From assembly GCA_020446425.1 (NCBI GenBank), contig JAGRES010000015.1, positions 1-64,000 of the forward strand: a DNA stretch of 64,000 bases, written 5' to 3'. The notes under the pieces were generated by a model. That model ran no database searches, was not told the origin of the DNA, and saw only the letters and a list, made by a program, of their open reading frames with translations. Below, in pieces: positions 60,276 to 64,000 of this stretch; position 1 is the first letter of the stretch; every line of letters starts with the position of its first letter. Source of the stretch: Sphingobium sp. GTDB lineage: Bacteria > Pseudomonadota > Alphaproteobacteria > Sphingomonadales > Sphingomonadaceae. Position numbers and translations under genes: made by a program.

Positions 60276-61292
60276 TTATAGGGCCTGCGGCAATATCAGG
60301 CGCGCCGCCGTGCCTCCGCCCGGACCCGGTATCAGATCGAACGATCCCTTCATTTGCCGCGCGAATGTCTGGGCGATCCGCAGCCCGTAACTTTCCGCAT
60401 GATCGAGCGAAAAATCGTCCGGCACACCGGCACCATTGTCGGTCACTTCGACAATTATGCCCTCGGTTCCGCTTTTTATGGAGATGCCGATATGACCGTC
60501 GCTGCTTTCCTGAATGCCATGCTCCAGTGCATTGACTACCGACTCAGCGATAATCAGCGCGGTGGGAACGGATGCGCCGCGAGGCAGGCCCACGCCGCCG
60601 TCTATATCCAGGCTATATTTCACATTCATGCGGCCATGCGCCTCTAATATGTCGTTGATGAGTGTGTGGATGAAGGTTTCGAGCTGATATCGCCCGCTGC
60701 CGCTATTGTAGAGCGTGCGGCTGATTCGACCGATCAGGGCAAGCCTTTGCGCAGCCTCATCCAGTACGTGCTGTGCCTGCGGGTCCTTGATAGTGCGCCG
60801 TTTGAGATTGAGCAGCGCGCTTACCACCTGCAAATTGTTGGAGACACGGTGCTGAAGCTCATGGAACAGCATTTCGTGCGTCTGTGCCAGTGCCCCGTTA
60901 CGCTCCCGTTCCCCCGCCAGCTTCATATTGGCCCGCTGCATGGCGTGAACAAGAAGAATGTCGACACTGACCACAACGATATAAAGCGTCATCGCGATCA
61001 TCCCCATCAACGTGTGCTGATAGTCCTGCGAAGGCAGAATGAAGACGGAGTAGGACAAGATGCCGCCAATGACGCCTGCGACAATCCCCGGTCCCACGCC
61101 GAAGAGGAACGAGGCGATGATGACGGCGGGGAAAAAGGTGACGTAAGGAAAACCGTTGGGCAATGTTTCCTGCGCCAACAGCCGTAATACATAGGCAACC
61201 GCGATCAGGGCCAGTGTCGATGGATAAGCTATCCACGGGCGATGGCTCACCAATGGCAATTGTTCGAGAAACGGCGTCGGCCTGGTGTCCAT
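60276..61292 (-). CDS. DUF4118 / HisKA_2-type sensor histidine kinase
   Basis: A 338-residue membrane kinase. Four TM segments in the first 118 residues resemble the DUF4118 sensor (PYVTFFPAVIIASFLFGVGPG). A HisKA_2 H-box follows, HELQHRVSNNLQVVSALLNL, with the likely phospho-His at 148, and then the ATPase domain with NALEHGI, DNGAGVPDDF and GPGGGTAARL. No response regulator is adjacent. HisKA_2/HWE kinases often feed the alphaproteobacterial general stress response; that link is inference. GGGGGAGGCACT precedes the ATG. Confidence 0.85.
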   Translation of the reverse strand: MDTRPTPFLEQLPLVSHRPWIAYPSTLALIAVAYVLRLLAQETLPNGFPYVTFFPAVIIASFLFGVGPGIVAGVIGGILSYSVFILPSQDYQHTLMGMIAMTLYIVVVSVDILLVHAMQRANMKLAGERERNGALAQTHEMLFHELQHRVSNNLQVVSALLNLKRRTIKDPQAQHVLDEAAQRLALIGRISRTLYNSGSGRYQLETFIHTLINDILEAHGRMNVKYSLDIDGGVGLPRGASVPTALIIAESVVNALEHGIQESSDGHIGISIKSGTEGIIVEVTDNGAGVPDDFSLDHAESYGLRIAQTFARQMKGSFDLIPGPGGGTAARLILPQAL

Positions 61293-61382
61293 AGTGCCTC
61301 CCCCCGGGATTCCGCTCAGGCTGGCCGCTGACGGAAAAGGCCTGCAATCCCCCACAGACTATGCTTGTAATTTTGACCTAGC

Positions 61383-61760
61383 TTACGCTTTTTCCAGTGT
61401 GCATTGCAAGGGATGCTGGTTCTGGCGCGCGAAATCCATCACCTGGTTGACCTTGGTTTCCGCAACCTCGTAACTGAATATGCCGCACACGCCGACACCA
61501 CGCTGGTGCACATGCAGCATCACGCGTGTCGCTTCTTCCATATCCATTTTGAAAAAACGCTGCAGCACATGAACGACAAATTCCATTGGCGTATAGTCGT
61601 CGTTCAGCATCAGCACCTTGTATAGCGATGGGCGCTTTGTGCGGGCGCGGGTGCGGGTCGCGATGCCGACATTGGGGCCGTCATGGCCATCATCTTCGCC
61701 TTCATGGCCCGCCATTCCCCGCGGTGCATGGGTCACTGGATTCGCTGGCAAGTGGATCAT
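61383..61760 (-). CDS. clpS: ATP-dependent Clp protease adaptor ClpS
   Basis: N-degron adaptor for ClpAP. The conserved domain has [21 protein letters not shown], with the substrate-pocket asparagine/aspartates in NDDYTPMEF, and ends [18 protein letters not shown]. The start is uncertain: the ATG at 61760 gives 125 residues with a 40-residue polar extension, while an ATG at 61715 gives 110; neither has a strong ribosome binding site. ClpA is not in the window. Transcribed after the phasin terminator. Confidence 0.9.
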   Translation of the reverse strand: MIHLPANPVTHAPRGMAGHEGEDDGHDGPNVGIATRTRARTKRPSLYKVLMLNDDYTPMEFVVHVLQRFFKMDMEEATRVMLHVHQRGVGVCGIFSYEVAETKVNQVMDFARQNQHPLQCTLEKA

Positions 61761-61811
61761 GCACGGAATATGGCTGTTACAGGCGGTTTCGGCAAGGCCC
61801 TGTAACCTTAG

Positions 61812-61849
61812 ATTAAAAACGGCCCCGCCAAAATATCTGGCGAGGCCGT
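61812..61849 (-). terminator. Intrinsic terminator of the phasin gene
   Basis: ACGGCCCCGCCA (61819-61830) pairs with TGGCGAGGCCGT (61838-61849) with one mismatch, 24 bases after the phasin stop. On the minus strand the stem is followed by TTTTTAATC. Confidence 0.85.
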
Positions 61850-61872
61850 TCATTGTGCGACTTGAGAGAAAA

Positions 61873-62634
61873 TCAGGCGGCGAACGAACGCACCTTTTCA
61901 GTCATCACCGAAACGCGCGTGCTGATCGGCTGTGCGACATCGCCAGCAAGCTTCAGCATCGCTTCGCTGTTCTTCGCCGTTTCCTTGGCAAAGCTGTCGA
62001 AGGTGCTGGAAAGCAGCTCGCTCTGCAGCTGGAAGAACTCAGCCGGCGACTTGACGGCGGCCATGCTCTTCATCGCGGCGGAAGCTTTTTCAAAGGTCAT
62101 GCGGCCATATTCGGCAGCGTCCTGACCGATGGACTCAACGCCCTTGGTCGCGATCTTGCCCGATTCAACCATGGCTTCGACATTGCCCTTGGCCAGTTCG
62201 CTCAGCTCTTCGAAGGCCTTGGTCGATTTCTCAACATTGACCTTGGTCTTTTCGCTCATCTCGGCGAAAGCGCTCTGGAAGCGTTCTTTGGCTTCATCGG
62301 TGTATTTCTTGGTGGTTTCCATCATATCGGACATCGTTTCCGTTCCTTTCAGCTGCGCTTCTTCGATGACTTCCGAGACTGTTTCGATCATCTCTTCAGC
62401 AGCGGTTTCGGCGCTTTCAATTATTTGTGACGACGTGGCTTGTACTTCTTCCGCGACAGCAAGATCGGCTGCCGTCAATTCTTCGACATTTTCCAAGGCT
62501 TCGGTTTCTGCCTTTTCGACAGGCTTTTTGCTCGTAACCCGCTTTGCCGTCTTCGGAGAGGCGGTGCGCTTTGCAGCCGGTTTACGAGCTGGAGCCTTCT
62601 TCGAAGTTACAGGCGCTTTGGTAGTGCCAGCCAT
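61873..62634 (-). CDS. Phasin family protein
   Basis: A 253-residue granule-associated protein. The first 45 residues are a Lys/Ala/Pro-rich basic tail (histone-like [20 protein letters not shown]), then an acidic helix-rich region, then the phasin domain with amphipathic helices ([20 protein letters not shown] and [20 protein letters not shown]). It coats polyhydroxyalkanoate granules. The ATG at 62634 follows GAAGGAGGTTGTC. It lies downstream of phaC on the same strand. The upstream gap holds a paired TGC-rich operator. Confidence 0.92.
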   Translation of the reverse strand: MAGTTKAPVTSKKAPARKPAAKRTASPKTAKRVTSKKPVEKAETEALENVEELTAADLAVAEEVQATSSQIIESAETAAEEMIETVSEVIEEAQLKGTETMSDMMETTKKYTDEAKERFQSAFAEMSEKTKVNVEKSTKAFEELSELAKGNVEAMVESGKIATKGVESIGQDAAEYGRMTFEKASAAMKSMAAVKSPAEFFQLQSELLSSTFDSFAKETAKNSEAMLKLAGDVAQPISTRVSVMTEKVRSFAA

Positions 62635-62648
62635 GACAACCTCCTTCA

Positions 62649-62664
62649 TTGCTGCACTGCACAA
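62649..62664 (+). promoter_or_regulatory. PhaR-like operator, site 1
   Basis: TTGCTGCACTGCACAA, 15 bases upstream of the phasin ATG, is an inverted copy (15 of 16 bases) of site 2. It overlaps the probable -10/start region of the minus-strand phasin promoter. TGC-rich sites like this bind PhaR in alphaproteobacteria; the factor is inferred. Confidence 0.6.
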
Positions 62665-62696
62665 TATATGATGAAAAAGCAAAAATCAAGTATTTT

Positions 62697-62712
62697 TTGT
62701 GCAGTGCAACAA
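62697..62712 (-). promoter_or_regulatory. PhaR-like operator, site 2
   Basis: TTGTGCAGTGCAACAA on the plus strand, i.e. TTGTTGCACTGCACAA on the minus strand. It is centred 48 bases from site 1 in opposite orientation. Between them is AT-rich DNA with TTGATT and TATATT as a possible -35/-10 pair on the minus strand. Confidence 0.6.
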
Positions 62713-62752
62713 AAATGTCATCGAAGCGGGATTTGCCATCGCTCCATAGGCA

Positions 62753-64000
62753 TCAATGGCTTTTGACATACCGCCCTGGCGCATCCTCGATCGCCTTCAA
62801 TGCACCCTTACCCGGAACTCTGGCATTTTTCACCGGAACGGCTTCGTCGTCGAACGATTGCAGCCATTTTATCCAATCGGGCCACCAGCTGCCAGGGGTC
62901 TCTTTCGCTTTTGCAACAAACTCGTCCAGGCTGGAGACCGGTTCATCGCAGGTCCAATACTGATATTTGTTGCTGGCCGGAGGATTGACGACTCCGGCGA
63001 TGTGGCCGGACCCTGCCAGCATGAACTTGTTGGGCCCGGAGAAATGCTCTGTGAGTTTCCACACGCTCTTGAGCGGCGCGATATGGTCTTCACGGCCTGC
63101 CTGGATGAAGCTGGGGGTAGTCACCTTGCGCAGGTCGATCGGCGTGCCGTCAATGGTGATGGCCCCGGGCGTCGCCAGCTTGTTGTCGCGATACAGATCG
63201 GTCAAATATTCCCGGTGCCATTTGGCGGGCAGATTGGTCGTGTCTCCGTTCCAGTAGAGCAGGTCGAACGGGGGATAATCGGCCCCGAGAAGATAGTTGT
63301 TGACCACATAATTCCATATGAGGTCGCGCCCGCGCAGCAGATTGAACGTGGCCGCCATATAGCGTCCATCCATATAGCCCGGCGCGGATAGCTGCTCGAC
63401 CAGCCGGAGCTGTTCGTCGTCGATGAACAGCGTGAGTTCGCCAGCGTCGCGGAAATCGACCTGAGCGGTGAAGAAGGTCGCACTCTTGACCTTGTCCGCT
63501 TCTCCTCGTGCGGCAAGATAGGCAAGCGTCGCCGCCAGCGTCGTGCCGGCGACACAATAGCCGATGGTGTGGACGCTATCGACATCGAGAAGTTCCCTGA
63601 CAGTGTCGATGGCGTCAATTTGGCCGCGTACGATATAGTCCGCCCATTCAATGTCTTTCATGCTGGCATCTGCCGATTTCCAGCTCACCATGAACAGGCT
63701 GATCCCTTGATCGACCGCCCATTTGACGAAGCTTTTTTCGGGTGCGAGGTCCAGAATGTAGAAGCGGTTGATCCACGGCGGGAAGACGATGAGCGGGGTT
63801 CCCATCACCTTCTTGGTTGTCGGCTCATAATGGATCAACTGGTAAAGCGGCGTTTCCTTGATAACCTTGCCCGGGGTCGAGGCGATGTTGACGCCGACTT
63901 CAAAAGCGCTGCCATCGGTATGGCTAAGCTGGCCCTTTTCCATGTCGGCCAGCATGTGCTTGAGGCCGCGCACCAGATTGTCGCCACCTGTCTCGATCGT
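62753..64000 (-). CDS. phaC: Polyhydroxyalkanoate synthase PhaC (5' end outside window)
   Basis: The C-terminal 415 or so residues of PHA synthase; the frame stays open to base 64000, so the N terminus lies beyond the window. It has the lipase-like box GYCVAG with the nucleophilic Cys, the catalytic Asp in AGREDHIAPL and the catalytic His in GSGHIAGVVNPP, plus WINRFYILDL and PFDLLYWNGD. Class I is likely from these motifs and the absence of phaE. The phasin gene follows on the same strand after its own promoter. Confidence 0.95.
   Translation of the reverse strand, partial: TIETGGDNLVRGLKHMLADMEKGQLSHTDGSAFEVGVNIASTPGKVIKETPLYQLIHYEPTTKKVMGTPLIVFPPWINRFYILDLAPEKSFVKWAVDQGISLFMVSWKSADASMKDIEWADYIVRGQIDAIDTVRELLDVDSVHTIGYCVAGTTLAATLAYLAARGEADKVKSATFFTAQVDFRDAGELTLFIDDEQLRLVEQLSAPGYMDGRYMAATFNLLRGRDLIWNYVVNNYLLGADYPPFDLLYWNGDTTNLPAKWHREYLTDLYRDNKLATPGAITIDGTPIDLRKVTTPSFIQAGREDHIAPLKSVWKLTEHFSGPNKFMLAGSGHIAGVVNPPASNKYQYWTCDEPVSSLDEFVAKAKETPGSWWPDWIKWLQSFDDEAVPVKNARVPGKGALKAIEDAPGRYVKSH

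Overview
The window looks like the chromosome of a sphingomonad-type alphaproteobacterium (Sphingomonadales). The base composition is high-GC. Family-level markers include an alphaproteobacterial FliX beside flgI, a FlaEY-like flagellar protein, the CobS/CobT cobaltochelatase pair next to a zinc-finger J-domain protein, a PhaC/phasin pair, and a BamD-RecN-LigA cluster. The lineage call is an inference from gene content and order; no 16S gene or other RNA gene was seen. No tRNA, rRNA, insertion sequence, prophage or CRISPR array was recognised. Almost every gene looks like core housekeeping, and all intergenic gaps are under 300 bp.

Layout. 1-7.2 kb: pyrF and a LapA-domain protein, a stand-alone TonB C-terminal-domain protein, a methyl-accepting chemotaxis protein, a large secreted PhoX-like propeller protein with RTX repeats, and purB. 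7.4-14.9 kb: a flagellar island built around two divergent promoters (fliH-fliG / FlaEY-like-flgB, and flgI-flgJ-flgN / fliX). 15-17.3 kb: a TM-helix mechanosensitive-type channel protein and serB. 17.3-27.3 kb: miaA and a branched-chain amino acid block (ilvB, unknown orf, ilvN, PNPOx-like, ilvC, later leuA behind a leucine-rich leader peptide), interrupted by a TonB-dependent receptor and a YceI protein. 27.3-34.3 kb: kup and a cytochrome c maturation cluster (ccmC, D, E, F, G, H, I; ccmAB not here). 34.5-45.3 kb: purF, an SDR, cfa, phrB, a membrane hydrolase, an ABM protein, the 2-oxoacid:ferredoxin oxidoreductase pair and a pirin. 45.4-52.4 kb: an orphan ExbD, BolA, a J-domain protein, cobS, cobT, a nitroreductase and three small envelope proteins. 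52.5-64 kb: cysS, a hydroxyacid dehydrogenase, ligA, recN, bamD, a HisKA_2 histidine kinase, clpS, a phasin and the 3' part of phaC.

The observations most worth a second look: (1) cysS carries an in-frame, helix-rich, AT-richer insertion of roughly 90 residues just before the second zinc-ligand region. (2) leuA has a 15-codon leader peptide with four Leu codons (two of them CTA) and two mutually exclusive hairpins, a classical attenuator layout. (3) A dispersed palindromic repeat of about 100 bp, ended by CCGTTCG/CGAACGG, occurs four times, each time just upstream of a gene in a same-strand junction. (4) A 45-bp RIME-like palindrome abuts the recN start. (5) The phasin promoter carries two inverted copies of a 16-bp TGC-rich operator. 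(6) Small uncharacterised genes sit, translationally coupled, inside conserved pairs (ilvB-ilvN and recN-ligA).
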